Shown one piece after another: positions 34,370 to 45,837 of a DNA stretch of 64,000 nt. How positions within the stretch are numbered: the stretch's first letter is position 1; each line of letters begins with the position of its first letter. Origin of the DNA: Purpureocillium takamizusanense (taxonomy: Eukaryota; Ascomycota; Sordariomycetes; Hypocreales; Ophiocordycipitaceae). Location of the stretch: assembly GCF_022605165.1 (NCBI RefSeq), contig NC_063069.1:2356001-2420000 (forward strand). Reading direction: 5' to 3'. The translations under genes and the position numbers were made by a program. Under the pieces are notes generated by a model. It searched no databases. It was not told the origin of the DNA and saw only the letters and a list, made by a program, of their open reading frames with translations.

Positions 34370-36643
34370 ATGCAGAGGTCTTGGGTTGCTCATGGACGCC
34401 CCGTGTCGGCGTGTGAGCGGTGCCGCACCGCCAAGGTCGGCTGTGATCGCGTTCGTCCGAGCTGCTCACGGTGCTCCCGAGCGGAGACGCTATGCGAATA
34501 CAACGCTCCATCAAGACAAATCGCAAGGTATCCTGTCCGTGGGCGACGAAACGATGCGCAGCAATGCGCACAGTCGACGTCCCAGCGGGAAGGCGAGTCG
34601 CCTCCCCAGACATCCCGTAACAGCCTCACCCACACGTCCCCCGACCATGGGCTCGACGACATGTCCACGGCAGGCGGCCCCCGACAGGACGATCCAGCTT
34701 CCAGCAGCGATCATCCTCCGCGGGCAATGCTTTCACCAGAGGCACAGACCTGTCCAATCAAGCTGAAGCGAGACAGGGCCGTGCTGTCCTGCGTCCGCTG
34801 CCGCAAGCACAAGGTCCGGTGCGACAGAAAGGTCCCCTGCGGGCGCTGCGTCAAGGCAAGGCGAGAGGCACAGTGCGTCTACACGGAGCCGGTTCACGCG
34901 CCTCCGACGCCCGTGGTGTGGGACGGCGGCGATGCGCTCAACACCATCGCGACGAGGTTCGTGGATGCGACGTGGGACTCGCAGAACCGCAACGGCACGC
35001 ACTGGAACAACCTGCTGCAAGAGGTGAGAAGGGCGTCAGCACAGGCCGTGCCATTGCCATAGTCTTGACCGTGGCTGACGGCATCGCAGCTCAAAGGCTA
35101 CCTACCGAGGGATCACGGCAGTCGAAGTGACTTCAACATCCACCGTGAACATGTCCCGCAGCCACTGGCCATGTCCATCAACTACCCTTTCAGCAACGAC
35201 GCCAGCTCCGCGGACACGATCCGTCGCATTGTTGCTCAACTACCGCCCAGGCCGCTCCAGGAGATATTCATAGCGCAGTACATGGCCACCATCGAAAAGG
35301 CGTACCACCTGCTCGACGAGCACACGTGGGGGGAGGAGCTGGAGCGGTTCTGGCTCGACGACCACAGCATGCCCCCCGACTGGCTGGCGCAGCACCTCAT
35401 GATACTATCGCTCGGGTGCCAGGCGCGCAACTTTGTCGCCCAGGCCACTACCACCACCACCACCACCACCACCACCGGCGGGGGAGAAGAAGAAACGTAT
35501 CCCGGCATGCCGACGCGGTTCATGCACGGCGCGGAGCTGTGTCTCAAGAGGACGCCGTACATGCTCAAGTCCACCCTCGCGAATATCCGCACCCTGTGCC
35601 TGGTGGTCATCTCCAAGCAGATATACGCCATGTCGTGCCACGAGTCGGACACGTGCTGGCCGCTCACCGGGCTGATCAAGCGCCTGGGCATGCGCATCGG
35701 GCTACACGTGCCCGCGGATAGAGATGCGGTCCGTGAGAGGGGCGACGGCTCGGCGAGACGGAGGCTGTGGGCGGCCGTCGTGTTCCTCGACATGAGGCAG
35801 TCGCTCGTCTGCGGCATGCCCGTCCTGCTGCGGCCAGAGGACCTCGCGTGTTTCCGAACGGCGGCGGCCAGCAGGCGAAGCTCCCGCGCGTCGGACCATG
35901 ATACAAGTCCCCAAGCAAGCAAAAACACATCCGAGTCCTGGCTGGAAAGTACCCTGGCGTCGTCAGGCGACCTGCTCCTGCAGGCCCTCGACGTGGCCAC
36001 CACCTCGACAGACGCAGACGGAGCCATCACGTACGCACAGGTCACCGAGCTCGACGCCGCGCTGCGCCAGCAGCTCAAGCGCTCCGGCATGGGTCTCGCG
36101 ACAGAGAACCTCGGCACGGAGGAGTGCCCGGGCCCCGTCGGCGTCGTCAACCTCGAGGCCTGCACGGTACACCTCTTCTTCCGGCTTGTCCTCATGGCGC
36201 TGCACTCGCGCTTCGCCCTGTCCCCCTCCGCGCCGCTCGACTACCCCATCTCGTGCGTGTCGTCGCTCGAGAGCGCCCTGGCTATCCTCTCGCACCAGCG
36301 CACGCTCTGCGAGGACGACATCGGCTCGGGCCGCCGGCAGAACGCCTGGTTCGCGGGCTTGCTCAAGCACGAGTTCTTCACGGCGGCCATGACGGTCTGC
36401 TCGCAGCTGGTGCGCATGGGCAACGGCCCGGGGTCGGGGCTGGGCCAGCTGCCGCCCTGCAGCTGCGAGGGCCAGCCGCAGGAGATCGTGCTGGAGGCGC
36501 TGCAGTCGTGCAGGGACGTCTGGAGCAGAGAAAAGGACGCGTCCGTTTGCAATGCCAACGCCTTTGCGGTTGTGGACAACTTGGTGTGCATGCTGCACGA
36601 CTCGGGGGAAGCGGCGCGGCGCATGCCATGTCAGGGGTACTAA
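34370..36643 (+). CDS. Transcription factor with two Zn2Cys6 domains
   Basis: Two exons: 34370-35023 and 35090-36643, 735 aa; the intron starts GTGAGA, ends GCAG, phase 0. Unusually, two complete zinc binuclear clusters precede the regulatory domain. Cluster 1 has Cys at 15, 18, 25, 32, 35, 42 (spacing 2-6-6-2-6). Cluster 2 has Cys at about 141, 144, 151, 157, 160, 169 (spacing 2-6-5-2-8). A Ser/Pro-rich linker of about 100 residues separates them. The fungal-specific transcription factor domain follows (PRPLQEIFIAQYMATIEKAY onward, with RRRLWAAVVFLDMRQSL). A Thr tract of about ten residues is coded by an ACC microsatellite. It converges on the dehydrogenase-kinase gene (126 bp apart at stops) and probably regulates that cluster; target sites are unknown. 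Confidence 0.88.
35444..35475. repeat. (ACC)n coding microsatellite (poly-Thr)
   Basis: About ten ACC codons in the tandem Zn2Cys6 gene, in a loop of the regulatory domain; likely length-variable between strains. Confidence 0.85.
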
Positions 36644-36768
36644 CTCGTATACGAATAAGAGATCACAGCTGTCCTATTAATGCAGATGGATGGATTCGCA
36701 TGCATAGTTCTAAATGTACACGCAAATGTGTCGCGATCTTGGCGTTATGTGTACATGGGACGCTGCCG

Positions 36769-39700
36769 TCAAACAGCCCACGCTTCCACCACCTCTGCGA
36801 GCGTTGTCTCGCTGCCCACATTACCTGGAAAGACTACATAAGGCATGCCCGGATGCCTACTGGTCTCTTCGTCGCACCTCCACAGCGGCACTCCCGGGGC
36901 CGCCTGGCCAAGGACCCGAGCACGCCGCATTCGCAGTGCCTTGGTCGCCGCGTCCGACGACGTTATGCCGCCCTTGGCAATGATGTACCGCGGACGGACA
37001 TTGATCCTCTCGACCAAATCAACGAGGGCCCGCGCGACCTTGGAGCCAATGTTGAGTGAGCTGTCGCCATCATGGCCTCTGATGAGGTCCCGCGATGTCA
37101 TGACAAGAGTGTCCTTGCCTGCGGCGATGTTGCGCGACGCCTCGCTTGCAGCCGCCTCAACGACCACACCTGCCCCTTCCGCGGCGCCAATCAGACTCTC
37201 CACGTCTAGCTCGATTATCGCCAGCTTGTCTGCACGACGACGCTTTACCACCTCCAGCTGGGCCGTCGATTTGGGGACGTAGGAGCCGGCGATGATGAGT
37301 CCGCCGCACGCATCGTGACCCGCAGTCACGCCGAGATTCGCCATGGTCAACGGGGGGATGCCGGTAATACCAAGTCTCGACGAGACAAATGCCGCGCCGG
37401 TTCGAAATAGGTAGCGTCTCCCCCTCCTCTCGGCCTCCAAAAGCCCGGCGACGAACACGTGCATATCTTGCTCAACCACGGCGTTGACGATGATGACGCG
37501 GTTCGGGTCCGCCGGCACCGACAGGAGCTTATTCGTCACGGCCGCCGGGCCACCCCTGCGGACGTCGTCCAGAGTCACCGACAGGAACGAAGACTCGCTG
37601 AAGCGTGCGCCACACTTTTCCAAGACGTACTGTCTGAGGTTCGCGTTCTGGTATCCAAAAGTCGCATCCTGGGCGAACGGCGTCTGGTTAACGGGCACCA
37701 GCTTGTCGCCCTCCTTGACGTAGTGAACGTCGTCGATGGTAAGGCGGCCACCCTGCGAGAAGAATGGGGCCACGACCCAGCCGTCAAACAGCCCCAGTGC
37801 TTCCTCAGCGGCTTCCGGTTCTTCTGGTAGGTGGCCGCGCAGTGTTGAGTCGCCGCGTAAAACGATCTCGACCCTTCTGTTAGCCTTTTTAGCCGCTGCC
37901 GATACGTTGTTGCAGATGTCAACAATGAGCTTCCGCGCCTCGGCGGACGGCAAAGCCCGCGAATTGGTCAGGATGAAAAAGCCGGCCGGGTTCAAGCTAA
38001 ATTCCTGATCGAGAATCTCAGGGTCCCAGACCGTGAGAACATCAATGTCGTGGCAAGTTTGGGTGCCGGTAGGGTCGTCGTCGAGCACAACCAGCATCGG
38101 AACGTCGCCGCTCTTAACCACGTTTCTAACAGATGCGATGACGTCCTGTCCATATACCGGAGGCAAGGCCTCCAACGTCTCGCCTACAGGAAGGCACTCG
38201 GGTGTTTGTTTCTCACTGGCCTGCCCTTTCGCGGCTGCATGGCGCTTGGACCGCGCCAACTCAGCGACAGTGCTCCCAGGAAGCTCCCAGAGGCGAACGA
38301 CGCCGGCATCGGACTCTTTCGCCCACCCACGCGATGCCCCTGACAGGTATAGGTTGTGCGCGGCCGAAGCTATCGGCGCGTAATATTGCAGGCGCTTCGC
38401 CTCGTCCAGTACGATGCCCAGGTCCTTGACAAATATGGCGAGCGCCGAGTGCGGTGTCCAGTCCGCCTCGAGCATCTGGGGGGCTCTATTCTCAAACATC
38501 CAGCTCCACGCGCCGGACGACCTGACGAGATCAAACATTGCTCGCGTGTCGAGGCCCAGCCGCGCGGCAAAGGCCATGGCTTCGGCGGCGGCAGCGATAT
38601 GGACACCGGCCAAAAGTTGGTTGACGAGCTTGACCGAGGATGCCGCGCCAACACCACCCTCGACGTGGCAGAGGTTGCTTGCCTTTCCTGTCATGGCGAG
38701 CAGCACACTGTTGACCTTGGCAAGCACTAGATCCTCTCCGGAGCAAATAATCTGTCACGCGTTAGCGAGTGCCGCTTGTAGTTATAGCTTTGTGACTCAC
38801 AGTTAGAGTGCCGTTGGCTGCCCGTACAACGCCACCGCTAACAGGGGCATCAACCAGCCAGATGCCCCGAGCAAGTGCTTTCAGTTTTGCGCCCAACTCA
38901 CGCGTGAACGAAGGCGGCACGGTCGAGCTGAGGATCACAATCGCACCGTCAGAGAGTGCATCTGCGTTGTTGTCGTGGCCAAAAAGAACTTGTTCAACTT
39001 GCGAGGCGTTTTGGACCATGAGAATGACGACATCAGCATCTCGCATCGCCTCGCAGGGCGAGCCCGCGGCTTTCGCGTTGAGGTTGCTGGTAGCGAACCG
39101 CTCCATGGCTTGCGGAGACACGTCGTATCCATGGACGGGGAACCCCGCCCGAATGAGAGACGCGGCCATGCCGTGGCCCATGGCACCGAGCCCAATAACG
39201 CCAATCTTTGAAATGTCCAGCGGGCTTCCACCAGGGGTGAGCGCTTCCTTGAGCTTCACCGACTTTGCGCAGTCCCGAACCAGATCCCGCGTCGTCGGCA
39301 GGTAGAGCCGTACCAGGCCGGAGTCGTCCTCGGCGCCGTATCCCTGGGAGCAGCCCGAGATGAAGAGCTGTTCCGCGGTGCCGCCAAGCGGCAGGGAGAA
39401 GTTGGCGGCGCGGGCGGCCGACACGACGGGAGCCATGTGTCGTGCGCACGATTCGAGGGACGAGGCCTTGACCGACCAGTCGCCCTCGAGCATGCTCGGC
39501 ACGCGGCTCTCAAAGGCGCGCGAGCTGCCGGCGGCGTTGGTGATGATATCGTACACCTGTTGCGTGTTCAGGCCAGCCTTGGCTGCGAGGCCAATGGCCT
39601 CGGCCGCCGTAGCAATGTGAGAGCCAAGAAGCAGGCGATAAACCATGCACGCCTTTGAGGCATCGTCAGGGGCTCCTGGAAACATGAAAAGCTCGTCGGA

Positions 39701-40245
39701 GCCATCGCGCAACACGTCCCGTGCCCGCTGCAGATCTTGGCCCTCGCCGGCCGCGAACAGCGTCAGATTTCCCGTATCGTGGACTGCGTGGCACTCTACG
39801 ACAGCCACGTCCGACCTGTCGGCCACGGCCAAGCACCGGCCTAGCTGCTCAAAGAAGCTCCCCAGAGCTGTTCCTCCCATGATGGCGATGATGGCACGAG
39901 GTGGAAGGGCTGTGCAATTAGCAAAAGGCCGGCCGGCAGGATTCGGGAGCACCAATGTCACCGTAAAAACGTACCCGAAAGAGCACTGTTTGAGAATAGG
40001 TCTCGTTGAATGTCTCTTGAGCAGTCGCCGGCGCAGACCAAGAGGTTGCTGTCGGCAAGAGCATCGTGAGGCGAGGGCTCCTCCCGACCCCCACCGGCGT
40101 TCCATGCAATGCTCTCCGGCGCACGGCACTCGTATCCGTCGAAAGCTTTGACGAGATACTCGCGTCGGCGTGGGCCCTCGAGTAACCGCCGCGCCATGGC
40201 ACAGCTGGGCGGAGGGAGGCCCAAGAAGCCGACGGTGGCGGGCAT
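36769..40245 (-). CDS. Fusion: two HIBADH-like domains plus DUF1537 acid-sugar kinase
   Basis: Three exons: 40245-39975, 39909-38801 and 38751-36769, 1120 aa. Domain 1 (about 1-330) is a beta-hydroxyacid dehydrogenase fold whose key residues are lost: the Gly loop reads VGFLGLPPPSCAMA, the DAPVSGG site is replaced by ECHAVHDTG, and the catalytic Lys/Asn helix reads ACMVYRLL. Domain 2 (about 335-640) is intact: IGVIGLGAMGHGMA, DAPVSGG, and VKLVNQ with the catalytic Lys. Domain 3 (about 690-1120) is a DUF1537/OtnK-type kinase: VVLDDDPTGTQTC, RGDSTLRGH, FSQGGRLTIDDVHYV, IAKGGITSSD, PGNVGSETTL. In bacteria, separate LtnD- and OtnK-like enzymes oxidise and phosphorylate threonate or erythronate. 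The aldolase domain that ends some eukaryotic relatives is absent. A cytosolic acid-sugar pathway is inferred; the exact substrate is unknown. Confidence 0.88.
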
Positions 40246-40683
40246 TATGATGATTAAGTTCCGTCGGGGCGTGGCTGCCTAAAAGGATCGTTGGATGACG
40301 GGGCCCGACGGCGCACAAAAGGAGGAGCCTTGTGCAGCAGACATGGCGGAATCTTAAATGGCATCGGGCAGAGCTCCCTGAGGCCGAGAGTGGTGGATAT
40401 TATAGTGGTGTATGCGCAGGCGTGGTGGAGCGACGTGGGGAAGCCAGGCTGTCGACTGGACTGCCGGCGGGGAGAAACCCGCGCCCGGTCCTGAACACGT
40501 GCCGCGGCTGGCTGGACAGCTCAAGAACCGGCTTTTGTCCCGCCCCGCCCCCAGCTTCTTCTCCTCTGCAAGCACCATCGATCCAGTGACACTTGCGCAC
40601 TGCTGCGGGCAGCACCAGCAGGCCCCGTTTCTCTAGGGCGGCCTTCGCTCCCATAAGGTTGTCTTATCTGATCAAAAGACGCC
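40246..40683. promoter_or_regulatory. Divergent promoter with CCG-N-CGG repeats
   Basis: 438 bp between the dehydrogenase-kinase fusion (-) and a Zn2Cys6 factor (+). CCGTCGG at 40261-40267 and CCGACGG at 40305-40311 lie next to the fusion's start, and a third, CCGACGG (40229-40235), is just inside its first codons. CGG triplets in close inverted order are the classic Zn2Cys6 target type, so these are candidate operators. Confidence 0.45.
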
Positions 40684-42895
40684 ATGAAGCGCGCGAGGCC
40701 CGATGGCTCGCAGTCCAGTCCATCTCAGGACGCTGCCGAGCATCAACCGAAGATTTCGAGAAAGATTCGGGCGTGTAAGTCCCAACTTCCCTTTTCTATT
40801 GCCCGTCCGTCGCTGGCGCAGAACGGAACCGTCCCGTGAGCGTCATGCCGTGGTCAAAGTGTCGTCAACATGCGCGCCTCGTCACTATGACGAACGACAC
40901 CGCACAACACAACGAACATGACAATGGATAGATGGGTGCTAAGACAGCGCGCAGGCCAGGCATGCCAGAATCGGAAAATAAAATGCAACCTGGAGCCGGG
41001 CCAGGACCAGTGCGTGCGCTGCGCGCGCCTGGGGCTTACCTGCATCGTCAACAAGAGCCTACAGACGCTGCTCGACGATGAGAATGAGTGGAAAAAGACC
41101 ATGGAATCGCAGATGCACTCGCTCCAGGCCGCCCTGTCCGAAGTTCAAAGGGCCCTCAACCTCCCCCAGTCGTCCAACGTGCCCCCCCGCGTCCAGAGCG
41201 CGTCCATGGACAGGGGGAGCAGCTTCTCTCAGAGCCCCGGCGTCGCCCGAACCACTGCCGCGCCCTCGCAGGGACAACCCTCCGGTCCGCGGCCCATCCG
41301 CCCAACGGGCATGACGAGGGAGAACTCGGCCGAGGCCGAGGCGCCGGACCAAGAGGACCAGGCCATGGTCAACGCCCCCATGGCCAGCCTCTTCGAGGTG
41401 ACGAAGCTGCGCAACATCCGCAACGAGCCGTGGGCGCGCGGCCGGCGCCCATCGAGCCGCTGCCTGCAGCACGACTTCATTGCCCAGGGACGCTTCGGCG
41501 AGGAGGAGGCCGAGAAGCTGTTCGTCAAGTTTGACGAGACGCTCAATGCCTATCTGTGGGGCGGCATCGCGCTGGTGCACGACAGCCTCGCCTCGGCCCG
41601 CGAGTCGTCGAGCCTGCTGACGGCCGCCATTCTGGCAGTGACATCGCTGCACGCTCAGGATGAGGGCCGTGCCTTCGACATTTGCTATCCCATTTTCCTG
41701 GACCTCGTCAGCCAGGCCATGTTCGACCGCTACCACACCCTCGATGACGTGCGCGGTCTCGCCATCGGCGCATTTTGGCTTTCCGACCTGAGCTGGAAGC
41801 TGTCGGGCCTCGCCGTGCGCATCGCCACCGAGCTCAACCTCCACCAGTTCTCTGCAAAGGCGCTGCGGGACGCGCCGCAGTACATCGAAGAGGCGCGGCT
41901 GTGGTACCTGCTGTACGTCTGCGATCACCACTTTAGCGTCGCGTACGGGCGGCCCTCGGTGTTTACGGAAAACTCTACCATCACCTGCCATGAGACATTC
42001 CTCCAGCTCCCAGGCATCACCGAGTCCGACTTTCGCCTGCACAGCCAGGTAGGCGTCTTCAAGATCCTGAGTCGGATATACCATGCGTTCGGCCCGGATC
42101 GATCGCGCATGATTGCGAGCGACGAGTTCGAGATTCTGCGGCGCTTCGACATCGATTTGGGGCACTGGCGCAACCACTGGGAACCTCGACTGCGTATGTC
42201 TTTTTCTTCTCCACGCCTGCCCTGGACTGGACGCTCTGCTGACGAACGGCTTTGCAGGACCCAACAAATTCGTATCCGAGTACCCAGCCAAGGGGGTCAT
42301 CCTCCACTACCACTTTGCCCGGCTGCAGCTCTTTTCCATCTGCCTGCGCGGCCTCCGTCCCGACGAGCAGTACAGCATGTCGCCTGAGCGGCGGTACTTT
42401 GTCAACCTCGCCATCTCCAGCGCTTCGGCAGCCCTGGAGCTGGTCCTCCACGACGTCGACATGCGCAAGTCGGTCATTGGCGTGCCCCTGTATCTGCTCA
42501 CCACCATTGCGTACGCCTGCCTCTTCTTGATGAAGGCGCAGTCTCAGTGGCGGTCCGCGAGCCTCAACATCCGCTACGAGGACGTGGTGTCGCTGATCGA
42601 GGGCATCGTCGTCCTGCTCGAGGAGACGCGACCGTGTGTCCGCCACGTAGCGCACTTTCTGGGCCGCGGGCTCGACGGCATGCTCCAGAGGTTCAAGGAG
42701 CGCAACGCGGCCAGTACCATCAAGTCGTTGTCGCAGGCCGGGCAGCCGACGCCGCAGGACTGGACCGGAGAGGCGATGATGCCGGACTGGAACAGTTGGA
42801 TGTTTGGCACCGGGATGCCCAACCAGTTCAGCTTGGAGTCGGACAACTATGGCCTCAACTTCCTCGACGCGCTCAATTCACAGATGCCTGGTTGA
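40684..42895 (+). CDS. Zn2Cys6 transcription factor
   Basis: Three exons: 40684-40774, 40955-42193 and 42258-42895, 655 aa. The first intron (180 bp) splits the codon of the first zinc-cluster cysteine; splicing gives IRACQACQNRKIKC with Cys at 31, 34, 41, 50, 53, 60 (spacing 2-6-8-2-6). A short coiled coil (LLDDENEWKKTMESQMHSL) follows as a dimer element. The fungal-specific factor domain is seen from about residue 190 (FGEEEAEKLFVKFDETLNAY, then HLHQFSAKALRD-type helix, EARLWYLLYVCDHHFSVAYGRP). This arrangement resembles regulators of carbon or acid utilisation, but no named orthologue is claimed. It is divergent from the dehydrogenase-kinase fusion and directly upstream of a Dal5-type transporter, so it may control both. 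Confidence 0.9.
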
Positions 42896-43405
42896 GGGCG
42901 GCAACGAGACGTATTGATAGCATAGCTCTCGTGCCCGTCGCCGCAGGAACCGGAGGGAAGTTGCTGATGTCGCGCGTAAACATGTGCGACGCGGGCAGAA
43001 TCCCGCCACAGCTCTGCTGCCCGGCGGCCGGCGGCTAACTTCGAGCGGGCCTCCGGGTTGTCGACTCGGACCAGCGGCAAATCCTGCCCAAGCTTTTCGA
43101 GGCGTGCCAATGGCGGCCCGCGCCGAGTGCAAGCGGGCCCTGGCGTGGTCGAGAACGCGCGATGCTGGCTGCATTGCTACCAAAAAGACTCCATCAAACA
43201 AAGTTTCGGCCCATTTGCGCCTGCATCTGTGTAACCCCACGGGGCAACGGCTCCGAGGTGGTGAGGAAGGGCATCTGCAGCGACGAGCGCAAGGGTATAA
43301 GTAGCATCTTCGACTGTCAGTCAGTTCAAGTGCCCAGCTCTCCTCTCACCCGCTTTGCTTCTACCGTGCCCCCGTTGCGTCCCGGAGGAGCAACTCGTCC
43401 GCGTC
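42896..43405. promoter_or_regulatory. Promoter of Dal5-type transporter
   Basis: 510 bp spacer. A TATA-like element (TATAAGTA, 43296-43303) lies about 105 bp before the transporter ATG, with a pyrimidine-rich leader after it. Confidence 0.5.
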
Positions 43406-44997
43406 ATGTCCGTCATAAATCCCGGCAAGTCCGCGTCGGTCGAGGCAAGGGAGGCCACCGCCCGCGTCGCCTCTGAGCAGGATGATGCCGTCGCCGAGGC
43501 GCTTCGCAGCTACGTCCCGGGCTCCGACGAAGAGAAGAAGCTTGTGAGAAAGATTGACGCCTACTTCCTGCCAATGCTCTGGGCCATGTACATTCTGAAC
43601 TACGTCGATCGGACCAACATTGTGAGTGCGCACATGTCTCGGGAAGACGCCCCGGCACAGCACTGACCTCGCGCAGGGAAACGCCAAGATTGGCGGCATG
43701 TCCAAAGACCTGGGCTTGAGCGACGATGGGTACGCCTGGGTCTTGTCGGTGTTCTTCTTTGGCTATCTCATATGTGAGGTCCCGTCCAACATGATCCTCA
43801 CCCGAAGCCGGCCGTCCATCTTTTTGCCCACAATCATGTTGATATGGGGCATCATGAGCGCCCTCATGGCCGTCTCGAAAAGTTATGGCGCCCTCTTGGC
43901 CTTTCGGTTCATCCTGGGGTGCCTCGAGGCAGGCTTCTTCCCGGGCGTGCTTTTCCTCTTGAGTTGCTGGTACACCCAGCCGGAAGTTGGTACGTCGTCG
44001 AGTTCCCATTGCCCCGGACACCTGCTGCCTCGTCAGGCAAGTCTGACTCTTCGGGCCTCTAGGGAAGCGATTTGCCATCTTTTTCACGGCCTCGGTGGCG
44101 TCGGGCGCTTTCGGGGGCCTCCTCGCGGGCGCGATAACGTCCAATCTGCACGGCGCGCACGGCCTCGCGGGGTGGCGCTGGCTGTTCATCGTCGAGGGCG
44201 TGGCGACGGTTGGCGTGGCGCTCATCGCCTACTTTGTGCTGCTCGACTACCCGGCGACGTCGAAGCGCCTCACGCCCGACGAGCGCCTGCTGGCCACGGT
44301 GCGCATCGCCCATAGTGGCATCTCAAACAGCACGGCGGGGCGGCGTCGGCTAAGCCACTGGCAAGCTTTTCTGGCGGCCGTGTCGGATCCCCGCACGTAC
44401 ATGTTCGTCGTCCTTTACATGCTCGACGTCGGGTCCGGGACGATTTCGTACTTTATCCCAACCATCACCGTCAGCCTCGGCTACAGCACGGTCAAGGCGC
44501 AGTACATGACGGTGCCCATCTACGTCATCGCGGCCACGAGCTGCAACGTCGTCGCCTGGTCGTCGGACCGCCGCGTCGAGCGCCGGTGGCACATCGCGGG
44601 GCCCCTCGCCGTGGGCTGTGTGTGCGCTGCGGTCTGCGTCGCGGTGCAGACGGCCGTCGTCCGCTACGTGATGCTGTGCTTCATCGCCGCGGGCATCTGG
44701 ACGGTCATGCCGCTGATCCTCACGTGGACGAGCAATGTCATTGTCCTGCCGCCCGAGAAGCGCGCCATCGTGATTGCCATTGTAAACGCCTTTGGCAACT
44801 TTTCGAGCGTCTACGGCAGCCGCATATGGCCGTCGACGGATGCTCCGGCGTACCGCATCGGATTCGGCGTCACGGCGGCGTTCCTTGGGGGCGGCGCCGT
44901 CCTAGCCGCCGTGATTCCGGTGCTGTGCAACCTCGTCAAGTGGAAGGGGACAAAGGCGGAGAGAGACTTGGCCGATGAAGCCGACGTGGACTCGTGA
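43406..44997 (+). CDS. MFS transporter, Dal5/allantoate permease type
   Basis: Three exons: 43406-43621, 43677-43989 and 44063-44997, 487 aa. It is an anion:cation symporter-type MFS (Dal5/TNA1 group) that imports carboxylates, allantoate, nicotinate and similar anions at the plasma membrane. Marks: KLVRKIDAYFLPMLWAMYIL then NYVDRTNIGNAK at helix 1, VPSNMILTRSRPS, RFILGCLEAGFFPGVLFLLS, and a repeated half with LTWTSN and FGNFSSVYGSRIWP. About twelve hydrophobic helices are visible. All three introns' junctions fall in conserved segments and restore them. Its position after the acid-sugar fusion and its regulator suggests it imports the substrate of that pathway; this is inference from context and the family's anion preference. 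Confidence 0.9.
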
Positions 44998-45837
44998 GCG
45001 GCCCGGCCTTTGATAGTGTTAACATGTACGAACAACGGGTATGATGTGTCCAAATGTCCGTTTGTGTCGCCTTGGCCGCTGCTCTGCCTCGCAGAAGAAA
45101 GTGACATCTGCGATCTTCCTGATTTGTCGACCACCAGCCTCGCCGCTGCCGTTCTGCCTGCGCGTAAACCGCAGTTGCCGTGATGTTCAGCTCTAGGTTG
45201 TGGGAGGCCGCCTGTCTCGAGACGATGGTGCGCCCGGGGCAGTGTTGCAGCCGTTCGTCAGGAGTCGCCTTGTCGCCTGCCTGCAACCACCGACGGCGAG
45301 GCGTCCAAAAAGCTTCGCGCGCAAGTCGTGATCCCCCGTCCTGGGCACCGACCCGACCCAGTCGCATGTGAGAATGAGGCGTGGCCATCGCACGCACTCG
45401 CTTCCTTCCACATTTTGGCCAGGTGACGCCGCAGCCGCGAGTCTCTTTGGCAGACTTGGGCAACGGGGGCTGAAATGGTACAAGACATCCATCTTCTAGA
45501 TAGACATCGCAGCTACGGTTGCAATAGATGCAGATGGCATTGCGCTAGGCGAACCACCGCGGGGCGAAGGGATCCCAGGATGTCTACTGCAGGTTCGCCA
45601 CGCGCGCTCAGCCGCATGCAGGCCGCCCACGCTATCGCCTTGTTCCCCCAGCACCTCGCATCCGGGGGAGCTTGGGCGTGTAAGTCGGGTCGCGGCCAGC
45701 TGGCTTTGATAAATGTAACGGGTTCGGTCATGCGCGATGGGGCCAACGTACAGGACGTTGAGAGCAGACGTCCCTCGTCACACCAGACCAGACGCCGAGG
45801 AGTCACGACAGCAACAGCAGCAACAGCAACAGCAAAC
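44998..45837. other. Intergenic region
   Basis: Between two plus-strand genes. It ends in a CAG/CAA-rich leader (about 45810-45835) directly before the CorA-like start. The frame is open further upstream to 45475, but the sequence there looks non-coding. Confidence 0.45.

Noticed and set aside
41059..42300. 413-codon minus-strand frame
   Set aside because: Antisense shadow of the Zn2Cys6 gene at 40684.
45475..45837. 121-codon in-frame N-terminal extension of the CorA-like protein
   Set aside because: Sequence is repeat-like and unlike the family; ATG at 45838 starts the conserved part.
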